DNA of 64,000 nt, taken from assembly GCA_021234535.1 (NCBI GenBank), contig CM037843.1:36395200-36459199 (forward strand), in the 5' to 3' direction. A program made the position numbers and the translations under genes. Source of the DNA: Stichopus chloronotus (lineage: Eukaryota; Echinodermata; Holothuroidea; Aspidochirotida; Stichopodidae). Every line of letters starts with the position of its first letter. Position 1 is the first letter of the stretch. The notes below the pieces were generated by a model. That model ran no database searches. It was not told where the DNA came from and saw nothing but the letters and a program-made list of their open reading frames with translations. Below, in pieces: positions 13,901 to 26,700 of the stretch.

Positions 13901-16900
13901 AACGCCCAGGCTGCTAAAGACAGCAGTACTCAAACAACTGTTACAAGTCTCCTGAAATTTAATGGTAAAGATTGGACAAGCGTATCCACTATTAAATACT
14001 TATTTTACATCTATTGCATGCATCTCAATTATTAATTCTTATGACGTTGTAAAGTGGGCCCTGTCACCACTACACGCACTTGTTTCAAGAAAGGTTCCCA
14101 AGGTGGTAGATTTTGAAATTCCAATGACAACTAAAGCAGTTAGTTCTCAGATATCTTCAGACCACAGATGTTTTCAAAGCTACAGGTATTGATGGCCTAT
14201 GCACGCAAAGATACCTTATAGTTGATTGCTTAACTCACAGTGTATATAATATGTAGTAAGTAATAACTAATTTTTGGAAAGTGGCCAAAGTTACAATATA
14301 CTGTCCTGTAAAGAGAGACTCCAAACTGGACCTCTCCAATAAAAGACCGATATCTATTTTCCTGTTTTGTCGAAAGTACTTTAAAAGCATGTCTCAGTCT
14401 CACTTATGAAAGTGTGACCTCCTATGAAAAGCTGAGACTAATTTTAGAACTAAACACTCTTCTGAGACCACCATGAAATGAACCGATAGATAGATGGAAG
14501 ACATCGAAAAAGGTAAAATAACACGAGCAGTACTTTTTGATTTGCGTAATTCATTTGATTTTATTCAATCATAAAATAATGATTGGAAAGTTAAAAGCAT
14601 ATAAAATCTTCAACTCAACAGTTACACATGTTTTACCTCTTACCTAGAAGAGAGAAGGCAGTGCATTCAGATCAATGATACCAAAGTCATTATATTTTCA
14701 TACAGATAGTGGAGTGCCACAAGGGGCAAAAGCTGGGTCATATATAAATGTTTCAAGTATTGTTAAACAGGCATGTACAATGGTGACTCAACTCTTCATT
14801 TATATAATAAGTGGAACTGAGTTAACATGAGCTAACTGAAGATGTTGATGATAAAGCATGGAAAATGGTTAAAAAACAACAAGAAGGTGTATGGACTTGT
14901 ATTTAACTTGTAAATCTCTGAACGATTATCCTGAAAGCTCTCGTCTTTTGACACTTTTGACCATTTTCTGACTGTTGTTGTTCTTCTTGTAGGTTCAGAT
15001 GGAACAAGACATCTCTGTCAGACAAAGTTCTTGTAAAGGAGAGTGTTATGAATTTACTAACTCATGTAAGTGACATCAAGTTTAGTTATTTCCTTGACAT
15101 GGTATGGAACTTAAAATTGTTTGATCATTCGTGTTTAAACGCAGCTTGCTCAATTAATCATGCACTGAGTTGAGTGACATGTAGTAATTACTTAAGAAAG
15201 AAATGGAAACACCAGTCAACCAAATTAAATGCTGACAGTGAGTGTAGTTAGTATCACTTAAGACTGCTATCTTGTGGAAGGGAATTTCACTCTCTGTTGG
15301 TTAATGTGTTGTACTGTACCATGATACCACATACATAAAAATCATGATTTTGGTAAGTACTGTAATTTGATTTAGATAGTAAGTCACCTTGTATAGTTGC
15401 ACTCACTCCATCACTTTTCAGTAGGATGGTTTTGATGCTTTATCATACCTAGTCACTCAAGATGCGGACTGTGTCGAAGTGAAATGCTGACAAAACCATG
15501 ATCTATGCTGTGTATACTCTTCATGTGTAAGACTGTAGCATATCATCACATGGCCATCAAGTTAGTAGTTGCTGCATAGCTTTGGTAATTTGATTTGTAC
15601 AGTTTGGTATGGCTATTCAAAATATATGCTTACTGCATAATATTAGAACAAAATTTCAATCATATATCTACCAATGGAGTTGGGTGTTGACAAGAATTAA
15701 AGACACTGTGCTTTGAGTTTGTTTGCAAAAATCCACAATGTGAAATGTTTTGATATAATCACAAACATTCATCGGTTGTGTGCAGCCTTATGTTGGTACA
15801 TGTATCTTTAAATGCTGTTGACATGTATGACTCCTAAGTTGATTTAACATGAAGAATTTCAAGTACACCTGCAGGTGAATTAATTTTAACGATAGTTAAA
15901 AACATAAATGAAAATTACACAAATGTGCTTTTATCTTTTATCTCCATTGGGCAGGGCACCTACGGTATACTGGAAGAAGAAATGTATGTAAAGGATGGCC
16001 TTGCTAAAATTGTAGTAGAGATGGTTAAAAGGGAATGGCCACAACAATGGCCTTCATTTATGAATGAGCTTCATGAATTGTGTAAACATGGTGTAAGTAT
16101 GACATCCAGTGCAGAATTCATTCAACATTACATTCAAGAATTTTAAATGCAAGTATATTAACTATGTATTTTGTCATGTCTCTCCTTTTCCTGTAGGGTG
16201 ATTTCTTACCTTTGAAGCCTGAAGTTAAAGTTTGGGGAGATTTATTGTTCACATTGTGAGGGTCAGCCAAAACTTGCTATTTTATTTCTGTATATCATTT
16301 TCAAGTCGTCCAAGCACCTTGCTAGGACGTTAAATGTATGTACTACCGTGTAGCATCTTTCTATGTTCAGAGACGCTTTGTTTTCCTTGCAACGTTCAAC
16401 CAGCTGTTTTCTGGTCAATAGTGCTGTAAGTCTTCATGCCCTGTTGCATGATGTTCAAGAAGGATTATTCATATATCTGTTTCTTTCCTCACAGGAGATC
16501 CAAACAGAATTCGTGATGTTGATTTTGCTACGTCTGGTTGAAGACGTCATAGCCTTCCAGAATGTCACCCAGATACAGCGAAGACGAGAAATCCTTCAGG
16601 CCATAAATGCTGAGATGGAGAGTCTTTTAAACTTCATGAAAGAACTCCTGAAACATTACACAGACAAGATGAAATTGAAGGTAATAATGAATGTTTGTTT
16701 ATTTTAAGTAACGGCCTGAAGGAATTAGTTGGAGAGAATTTCTATCATTGTTTCAAAGAGTGCAGTGAGAAGTAGTGGGTAATTTTCTGATCCTGGTGGT
16801 CAGTTCAGAGCTCATCTCTTCAACAGTTGCCGTGTGGATGCATCTCTCTGGAGGGGACATAGGCTAAAGTGACATCCACTGTCACTTGCATAGTAGCTGA

Positions 16901-19900
16901 ATTTTGGAAAAATTGTGTATGCATCCTTCCCCTGAGCAGTCACTGCTCTTCAAAGAAATTAAAGTTTATGTCTGTGTTGCATGTGCACCAGCCACCAAAC
17001 TAGTATGTGAAGAAAATTAGTGGCATTCCTTGCATCTGATATGTCAAGCCACTCTCACAGATTCTGTAGTACAGGTTTCATCAAGGTAGCCATTCATTAG
17101 GAGCTTAAACCTGTGACTGAAAAATCAGTGTTTGCACCTTATCCAGAATACAGACCTGGGTACCCACAGTCCATTGTGGTACATGAAAGATGAAACCCCG
17201 GTTAGGCCACAAGTTTGTTTTTTACTCACCCTACAAAGTTTTTCTTTCGCTTTGCACAGATGTTTTGTTTTTACAGTACCTGAAGAAAAAAAACCTAATA
17301 GGAAACAAACTTTTATGTTTTTTGTGATGTGTACAATGTACATTACTGAAAGTGTGGATCTGGTTAGAAATTTCAGAAGTCTGACATTACATTTGTGAAC
17401 CCTTTGCAAAGCTGATACAAATGGAAGAACAATGCAGTGGCCTTGTACAGAATGAAAACATATTGATAGAGTTACCTGTATCATTAGTTGTAGTGACTTT
17501 CTGACATATGTTTGAAAGAACAACGTAACATCCACAAAGATAACTGCATATTCCACAGTTATTGTCCACATGAGGAACCAGTTGTATTTGCTTAAATTTC
17601 ACCTGCTGGATTTGCTTAAGAGCAACGTTGGTGAGGTAGAAGTTTTGAATGCTTTTGAAGTGAGAGCTGCTTTACAAAATTATTTGGACATATCCTAAAG
17701 TATAGTGCTTGAACGTGCACAAGCAGTGTTGGCAGCAGTCGTTACTTAGACTTGTTGACACTGTCCCATCTATACTAGAATTGCCATTGATTGCCGATCT
17801 GCGTGCCAAAGGGGATGGAATTTCTTGGTCCATGGTCTCTTTGCATGATACTTGTGATGCAGAAAGCAAAACTCAACTTTATGTTTTTCACAAGTAAAAG
17901 AATATCAGCTTCAGATGAATTGTATGATTTCTCTCTTCACATCAAATTATAATTGTACAATATTCCAATCTGTGTGCGAAAGATGCTTTAATGGTAAAGT
18001 ACTTTGGCCAATAGAAAGTCATGTAGCATCTCCCATAGAGTTTTCAATTTTCAAACACACGTGCAATTTTCCTTTTCATGTTTTCTGAACCACTAGAAGA
18101 AAGAAGAAGACACTACTCAGGTGAGTGATACACAATGAAACTGAGTATCGTGGTACTGTTATGTCAGGTACTACCACAAACATTGAGTGGGTAGATGAAT
18201 GCCAGAAGGAGGAGCACAGAAATGTCATTTTGTTTAATGTCACTAAGACAGATTTTAAAGTGAGGGAAGATAGATGTTTCATTTGATGGTGCCTGACTTT
18301 ATGGGAAGTTCTGTGACTGTTACCTTGAGTCAAACCAACCATAGATTTGATTCATTTTCCAGGCTGCAATCGATATCAGCAATGTTTTAAAAATCTGGAT
18401 TAATTTGTTGATGGGCACTGATAAAAGCTTAGGTTTCTTTATATTGGGAAAATATAATGTTTTAATGAATTTTCAGACATTTTCATTAGTTTTCATCGAA
18501 TTTTGTGGTGGCATTTGCTCGTCATGCCAGCCGGCAAACATCATTGTCAACAACAGCAAGCCGGCATTCCTGAAACCGTGTGTACAACATATTGCACTCT
18601 GTCTGTTTGGTTACATGTAGCAGTAACTATATGAAGGGCTAACAACTCTCTACATTTTTCCTAGGCCCAGGCTGCTTGTAAAGTAGCAGACAAAGTTTTA
18701 TTAACTCTGTCATGCTTTGTGGAATATGCACCTAGTCAACATGTATTCAGCGATAACAACTCACTCCTATGTATGCTGTATCTACTATTATCGGAACCAG
18801 AACTGAGACTCAGGACTGCTGAGTGTTTACAGCTAATTGTGAGCTGGAAGGTCAGTATTTTGTTTCCTAATAATAGAACCTTTGTGCAGTTTACTTTGCA
18901 GCTATGTTGGCATACATGTTGATGTATGTGTATTTGTTGTGATGTCTTGCTTTCAGTACCTTATGTCTCAGAAACTCAAACTGTGACAGTGTTGGTATAT
19001 TCGTGTAATGTATTCAGCAGCAGACACACAGTATTTTGTTTTGGGTTCAAGTCAAAAGTCATTTGAGGTAAAGACATTGAAATTTAAGCCACCTTGTATA
19101 AAACTAGACAAAAGGAATCACATTCTTCCAGTTGTCTGCATGCAATCACTTATTAAAGACATAAGAAAAAGACTCAAGAAATTATAAACCCTGTGTAAGA
19201 CTTGTAAATATGACCACTCATGATCTTCCTACTGGTAGAGATTCACAGTTGGTCTGCATGTTCTCTCAGCACTTTGAAAAAGTTATTGTCTGTTGATATG
19301 ATTCTTTCTTTTCTTGCAGGGTAAGGTAGAAGACAGGGTACCCCTGCTGATCTTATTAAGTGAAGATGCAGTGTCTTGTATATTTCAAGCAGCTCAGTAA
19401 GTACTTGTTTCTTCCCTTTTGAATGTGAGTAGGCTTCATCATTCTACTCTCTTTTTCTTCTATGTTAAATATTTGATAAAAATAGCTTTAAATTGTTTAT
19501 TGATGTTTGCTCTTAAATTGTTTATGAAGTTTTCCTCTTAAAGTTTTGCTATATACTGCAGTATGAAAGTATACTTAAGTATGCTACAGTATGAGAAAGT
19601 ATACCTAAGTTGCTTAAGTAAACAAAAACTATGGAATCTGTAAAAGGATAAGCTTTTCCACCATTCAAACTCTCACCCGGATGCCGTTCGCTTGTTCAGG
19701 AGATTGTTCAAATAGGGGAGAATTTCTGACAAAAATTAGTTCAAAGTGAAAAAAACATGATCATCAATAGTAAAGTGCATTTATCTGCTTTTATCAAATA
19801 GATTTCAAGACTAGTATATTTGTGGTATGTTTCTGTGTTATTACACTTAAAAAAGCAGTAGAACGTCCAAGAAACATCCATCACTTTAAGCAAAAAGAAT

Positions 19901-20732
19901 TGTCTTTGCCAAGGCTAAGGCTACAGTAGTATGTGTCCCTGTGGCCTGTTTCTACATGTCCCTGAATTATATCCAAGAGACTGTTTGCTATGTGATGTTG
20001 CATGAAGAAAATGTGCTTATCTCTTGAAAAGGGTGGCATTGGTTTTTTTTTTCCTCTTTCTTTTGAGGTGTGCCATCTTGAGTAGTTAAAAACTCTTAGA
20101 CTAGTTTTGTGTAATGCTTAATCCTACCTAGCAAAGTTGCAAGAGTTTTATTTACATCGAAAGTGTCAGGTTCATTGACATGATATTTGTCTTTAGTATT
20201 ATATCTTAAATGCAATTGTTCTGTAGTGTGATGAGGTATGACAGATTCATAACTGAATAAAAATTAGTGATATTCTTTTCAACATAGGAAGCACAACAAA
20301 AGACAATAAACTTTTACCGAGTCCTTCAGTCAAAAGTTCAAGTATTCTATTTTACCAAGGAAAATGTGATGATCATAGTGGTGATCAAATTCTTTTTAGG
20401 AAGATGTTTGGTTGTGAATGATTCGTTAAAGGTTTTATTCAAATCATGTGGAGGCAAGACCTCCATCTGCTGAAACAAAGGCAGTCATTAGGTTTCGAAG
20501 TCTGATCAGTTTTGTGATGGCAGTTTTTGTAATCATCGCATCAAGATACAAAAAGCATATTCTCCTTTTTTCCTAATATTGAAGGGGCACTTCCATACTG
20601 ATGATGCGTGCATTTCTCTTCTTTGCTTCTAGGGAAGTGTCCACACCTGAAGCAGATGAAGCAAGCTACATCTTCCTGAAATTGTTATGCCAAGTCATGA
20701 CAGGACTGATGAGCCAGTTGTGTGCTATTTGG
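10923..20732 (+). CDS. XPO5: XPO5 exons 1-9 (residues 1-335, N-terminal HEAT region)
   Basis: Exons: 10923-11021, 13596-13717, 14993-15065, 15955-16092, 16495-16680, 18097-18120, 18665-18850, 19320-19396, 20633-20732. These encode the N-terminal karyopherin arch, including the exportin-1-like helical segment at about residues 99-250. In the family this arch forms the RanGTP-facing surface. Exon 1 ends AAT|gtaaga and exon 2 opens ATA TGT, giving AYN-ICEGFKE where human has ALK-FCEEFKE. Exon 6 is a 24-nt microexon encoding KKEEDTTQ, which fills exactly the linker between the human residues ending VKTDTSQES and KAQANCRV. An acceptor 3 nt further in is also possible for it. Introns 1 and 2 contain decayed LINE fragments. 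Confidence 0.93.
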
Positions 20733-23700
20733 GTAAGTCTTAAATAGAGCAAAGTGAACTAGTCAGTGTTGGCGTATGTGCTGTCACAGTTTAAACTTCC
20801 ATGGATGATTCAGTCTTGGTACTTAGGTGTATGGAAGAACAGATCACATGATGAATACAGATGACAATACAGTATAAATATAATAGTGATGTAGATGGTG
20901 TAACTGTAATAAAGACGACTTGCCCAATAAATGTTCTCTCTCACATCCTTCTCTTTTCTCCTACGTTCAAACACTCCCAGTTATCAAACGCCACAGAGAC
21001 CCCCTTTAAAAATACAATACATCTCCATAGTCTCAACACAGATGTGCATTCCACATTCATTCCACTCCTATTGCAATTATCATAAGTAGCTAACCCTGGC
21101 CTTCCCTCTTTCGAAGGTGGAGTTTACTTACAAAGTAATTCAATTAATAAATGTAGTCAAAGAAAAACAAAGTGCAGAGTGGTGAATGTTTTATGTGGAA
21201 TAATGTTTCTCCACCATCAAATCTTCCTTTAATGCCAGGCAGTGTATTGGTTTGGATCGTGAACCAGTTGCCATCATGGCATCGTCACTTTCTTCTCCAG
21301 CATTCATGAAAAGAGGCATGACCCTGAGATAAAACCATAAAGATACAATGGACGATGTGGAGAAGTTAATTGTGTCTGGCTGGAGTTTGTCTCTGTTGTT
21401 TTTTTTACCTCTGCCCTGTAGTTTTGATCTAGTCTGTCATTTACCAAGTACCATATACATTTTTCTCTCAATGTTTTATACATTGTGCAGGGCTCAAATG
21501 TAGCTGGATTTCAAGTACCAGCTAACCTTCACCAGTGTCTACAGACACTGTGGGCTTTTACCAATCACCACAGTGTCCATGTATGTCACATGACTCTTAC
21601 CACATGGCTGTCGTTGTTGAGGCATCCCCATTTCTCCAAACATCAGGCACTTTCTGACATTCAGCCTGCATTGCTTGAAGTATTCACCAAAACACTTCAA
21701 AAGGTAAGTTACTCATTCCAAACATGCTCAGTGAGCTCATTTGATCAACAGTTGACTTGAGACGTGAAGTATTTCTCTAAAGGTTTTCTTGTGAGTTTAT
21801 AAGTCAGTTGCAATTTGCAATAACCACCAGGGATGTTGCCGCACCGATCGGTGCCAGTTGGGTCTGAGCAACTGTAGCTGTTGCCGGACATCACATAGCC
21901 TAAAATTGCTGCCTTCTGCCCATCACTAAAATTATCAACTTTAGAAAAAAAAGTACTACTAAAAGTCCCAACTTTCAGTGTACCATTTGGTCATCAATTG
22001 TGACCACAATGCATCCTGTGAATGTAGTTTTGAGCATTGCGATCCCAAAATTATGAAATGCAGTGAAATCAAAACACACATAAGGCATTGAAATCATAAC
22101 ACATAACACACAAGCTACATAGGAGTATAATCCTACTGCATGCCTATTCATACCACTAAGGCGAATGCAGCAACCTACTGCACTGAACAAGCCTTTAAGC
22201 ATGGATGACTGAAAAAAAAACAAGGCGAAATAAAAAAAATGAATAATTGAAAAACAGGGTAGATTCCATATGCAATAGGGTGCAGCATATTTTCCAGTGC
22301 AAACAATTATCTGGAATTCAAATCGGGGTAGCGACAAGCCTGGCCACTTAATAGGATGTTTGTGTGTTGTGTGCCACATTATATGTTAAAGCTCTACATG
22401 CAAATTTGTGTCCCTCTTTAGGTCGGGATGCCATCTCGAAGTGATCACCCATCCTGTCACTTTTCCAAGATGGACTTTGACAGTGATGATGAATTCTTGC
22501 ACTTTTTTGCCAGTAAGTCCTCTCGTTAGTTCTCTCCTTCACATTGAGTCATAGGTTTCCAAAACAATGCAAGAGATCAACACTAAATGATGTGTCCTAA
22601 TGCAGATGCGAACGATTAGAAAAGTTGGCTTGGAAATGTGTGTTGTTGGTCATGGACTCACAAATAGCCTGTTTGTTTCATGTATTAATGCCATTAATGC
22701 CATGAATTCTTTGCAAATACCTGTGTCGTTATTTTCCCAACCAATTACATGTTATATATCTCTAAATATGTTGCAGCAACAGGTATTCAGTTTGGCTGTG
22801 ATATTCCAGAGATTTAGTTATTCCAGTTTTAAGGACCATAGCTACTGCTTACCCAGTGCGTCATGAAAGAAGAAAGAAAAGTTGCTTTAGAAGGTCACTC
22901 TTCCAACAACTTTGATTAATCTATTTCTTTATTCATTTTCTCAAACAACTTGGGCCAGACAAAAGTGCAAATTCATATTTTTCACAATTTTTTAACTAAC
23001 AGATTAAACTTTTTAGAACAGAGATCAAATAAGGTTGAGGGAGCCAACTTTGAGCAGAATCTTTTGCATTTGTGTCCTTGGCTTTGATTCATATTTGCTC
23101 CTGTTGATTGATACAAATGTTTGCCTTCTCATGAAGTTACGTACATCCTACGTTTTTGCCTTGTCGTTATTATTCCCCATAATAGTTCACAGGTCTCACC
23201 AAGTGGACATCATTCGCAAGATTGCAACTCATAACCCTTCTTTGGCATTTGATGCTGCTGGAAAATGGCTCTTACAGCTCCTGGCTGCACCTCTAGAACT
23301 AGAAGCAGGTTTGGTGTTTTTCTCACCTCCAATATCAGTATCATTTATTTCACTGAGAGTCTAAAGATGGATAAAATCAATACCTGAGTCAGATGCCTTC
23401 CATTTGCTGCTTTGAACCATGCATTGTCATTATTTTCCTCGTCACATTTTATGGATCTTGGTCAAGCATGTTGTTGCCTTGGCTTTGGTCTATGTTTTGT
23501 CTTTTTGAATTTCAATGTTCTCCCTGCTGAGTATGGAATTGTAACACAAAAGCGAATAATTTGTTCTAAGACAGTAGTAGTATGTCTCTTCTGCAGACAG
23601 ATGTTCCATAGAACAGATTGTGCGACATGTACATGGATGATTGATGATTGCACTACTTTTGATCTCAGGTTCCACGATGTGTACCCATCACAGCCCATCT

Positions 23701-26700
23701 TGGCACCAGTGGGATGCCCTTACTTCTTTCATGGACAGTGTCATGATGAAGGTGCTCGTAATCGATGACAGTCTAAACCGCAAAGCCCTGGAACTCCTTC
23801 ACAGTGCCTTGGATGCCGATATCAAAGTAAGCCGACACAGCGACTATCAAAAGATGATGTGAGAAAGCAGTACTGTAATATTATGGGAAGGACGTGGAAG
23901 GAGTGGGTTTGTTTAAAAAAGATGATAAAAGACAGTGGTGTTTGGTGCCATGAGTGGGGGTGTGGGTGATCGTTTTTAGGTACTCTGATTATGAGAACGA
24001 TTCTCGTCGTCCTGTCGACTTGTTTGAAATTCGGAATGCCATCCGGTGAAATGGGAAGCAGAGCAACCGTTAATTGCAATTTTCCTTTTTACTGTACCAG
24101 CCTGAAGATAGGGCTCTTTGTTTCCAGAAGTCAGCCTCTGAGGCTGATAATAGCCATTGGTCTCTCTCTGCCATATTTTTTCATGATAGCTTTGAATTCA
24201 TATTATATTGAACTGTTGATATTTTCTGCTGTATATGTGTGCCTGTGATTGGTCATTGCAATTCATAATACCTCAAACTACTAATGTTGTCCACCATACC
24301 TCTATTTTCAGGATCCATTGATACTTTCCTGTGTACTTACATGTGTCTCAGCTTTATTTCCATCTCTAAAAGAAGATATACAACATGTCAAGAAAGTCCT
24401 TGATAAGGTATGCATTCTCTGAAGAATATTTTTGTTTTTTCTCTCAGCCATTTTCATTTTGCACACAAGCCTCATGCAGACCGTGATTATTTGCAGCTCT
24501 GTCTATGTATGCAAACATTGTAAAAACTGTTTTTGCATCCTGATATATATTGAACATAATAACTGTCAGTGTTTTTTCGTATTCTCGTAATAATTAATAA
24601 TAATGGAATCAGATGGAAAGTGGTAACTGTTTTCATCTGATATTAGTAGTGTTTCTTTTTGTCTTTTCACAGCTGTTTGCTGCTGCTGTATATTCTTTGC
24701 CAGGGCAAACAAAGGTCAGTGAATCTTTTTATTTTCTTAAGTATCTATGTTCCCATACAATAAGTGTAAAATGGTGCCTATGTTATGATAATTTGACTAT
24801 GATTATGTTGGCTAAACGTAATCATGGGGGTCACTCTTTGATTGCAGTCGGTTGGCCATACATCATTAATGAGACCTCTTTTGATTGCAGTCAGAATATC
24901 ACTGAGTTAGCCACATTCATAAAAGCTTATAACATCATGTCCACACTACTGTTTTCTTGTGTATGGATTTACCCTGTCTTCTACACTTAATCTGCATGTC
25001 CACTTCAGCTTGCCCATTTAAGGAGCTTTCCCTCCCTCCTGCCTTACCCCTAATAAAGAAAACATGTCAAAAGTTGGCTTGCAAGGCGATTGCATTGGCT
25101 AGCAAGGCCACTGCAGTGGCTGGGTGTTGCTAGGATAAACTCAGTCGCAAAGAGTATGTAGCAGCACTGTCTGCAGCCACTTTCTAACACAAGTGAGGAT
25201 ACTGGATTTAGTGGCTCTAGCAACCTCCTAGCCACATTTTCACAGTTCACAATAGGTCCAAACGATATGCAGTGCCACAGCCGCCTGCACAGGCTGGCAA
25301 GGCCTCATTGGTAAGGTGCTCTTTTGTTCCTAAACTCAACAACAGGGGCTCTGCCAGTGGCAGCGAGGCCAACTTTTGACATGGTGCCTAAGAATGATAG
25401 TTAACAACCTTTGTTGTTGTTTGGGTAGTATGTGTATTCTTTCATGATTCAGGTACACTTGCACCTTTGATATTTGGGAAGTGTTGTGTTCCCATTGATA
25501 CTGCAAATATTGATGAATGGTTCATTCTTGATTTAATGCCCTGCTCTACTTTCATCCCTGTGTTCTTAGAAGACGAGGACGCGACCTGTGCAGAACGTTC
25601 GCCGCCATGCTATCTGTGGACTTATTAGAATGTGTCTGGACCACCCTGAACTTATGGTGGTAAGTTTCCTCACCATCATGTTTGATGACTTTTTGCACGA
25701 ACAAGTTACAAATGTGTTTCAAGTTATCTGATTTTGCATGATAAGGTATTTTTTATTTTTTCAAATCATATAGTAGGAAGGGACTTCACCATGATATGCT
25801 GACTTGTCTCTGACAAAACACGTTAAATCCACAGCCATTCTTTGACGAGATTCATGCAAAGACCAGAGAATTGATGGTGGATCCAGAACAGCTGACAAAG
25901 CTGGAGAAGGTTAACCTGTACGAGACGCTCATCCTCATCAGTAACGAATTCAAGGACTTCACTCGTCAGAGTAGTCTAATCAAGGAAGTGTTAGAGCCAG
26001 TATCTTCTGTCTGGGTTTCAGATTTCACAAAGCAGTAAGTCTCAGGGATGATAAGTACACTGCATGTTGTTTTTGCTCCGTTCTATACTTTATTGACATT
26101 TTGTCTTTGACAGACAAATGGGCACTGTCATGTTGCTTTTCTGTTTCTAACATTTAAATTTGACAGTTCACAGCTACATCCCTCTCTCATTACACAGTTT
26201 GACTAGTGTGTCATTATTCTAATGCTGTTGACATGTTCATCGTCCAGTTGTTTGCATGAAGTTGCCTGTTTACGGTAACTTTAACCATGGCCCCTGTTTT
26301 CTTACTTCAATTTAGATGTGTGTGCTATGGAATTGTGTGTGATTTAATGAAATCCACACCTTTTGCTGCCAATATTTCAACATGTGTGTTTAGTATAAGA
26401 GGACTTTATGTACACTCAATCATTCATATTCCATAGTTTCCCAATTACTCTAGACTCCTTCTACTTAATCAGTGCAGTCATAAACTCTTGTTTCTTTTGT
26501 GATCCTGTAAACTGAGTCTTGGTTTTCCTGTACCGTAGGTGATCCCATATCTTGGCAATTTTCCTTCTGCTAGTTTGGCAAAGAGATACCTCAATCTGAG
26601 GGTCATTTCAGTGTCCCACACACTGTGATTTTTTACAGTGTGCAGTAGCTGTTCCTTTTGTTATAGAAAGTTTTCTGATCTGTCTGCATAATTCTGATCA

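Noticed and set aside
16198..16258. Exon-like interval after a cctgtag acceptor between XPO5 exons 4 and 5
   Set aside because: Exons 4 and 5 join in phase and collinearly with human (KHG-EIQTEFVM); inserting this piece adds residues with no counterpart and runs into a stop.
17125..17571. 148-codon minus-strand frame in XPO5 intron 5
   Set aside because: It lies inside an intron, is matched by an open plus-strand frame over part of its length, and has no recognisable domain or splice context.
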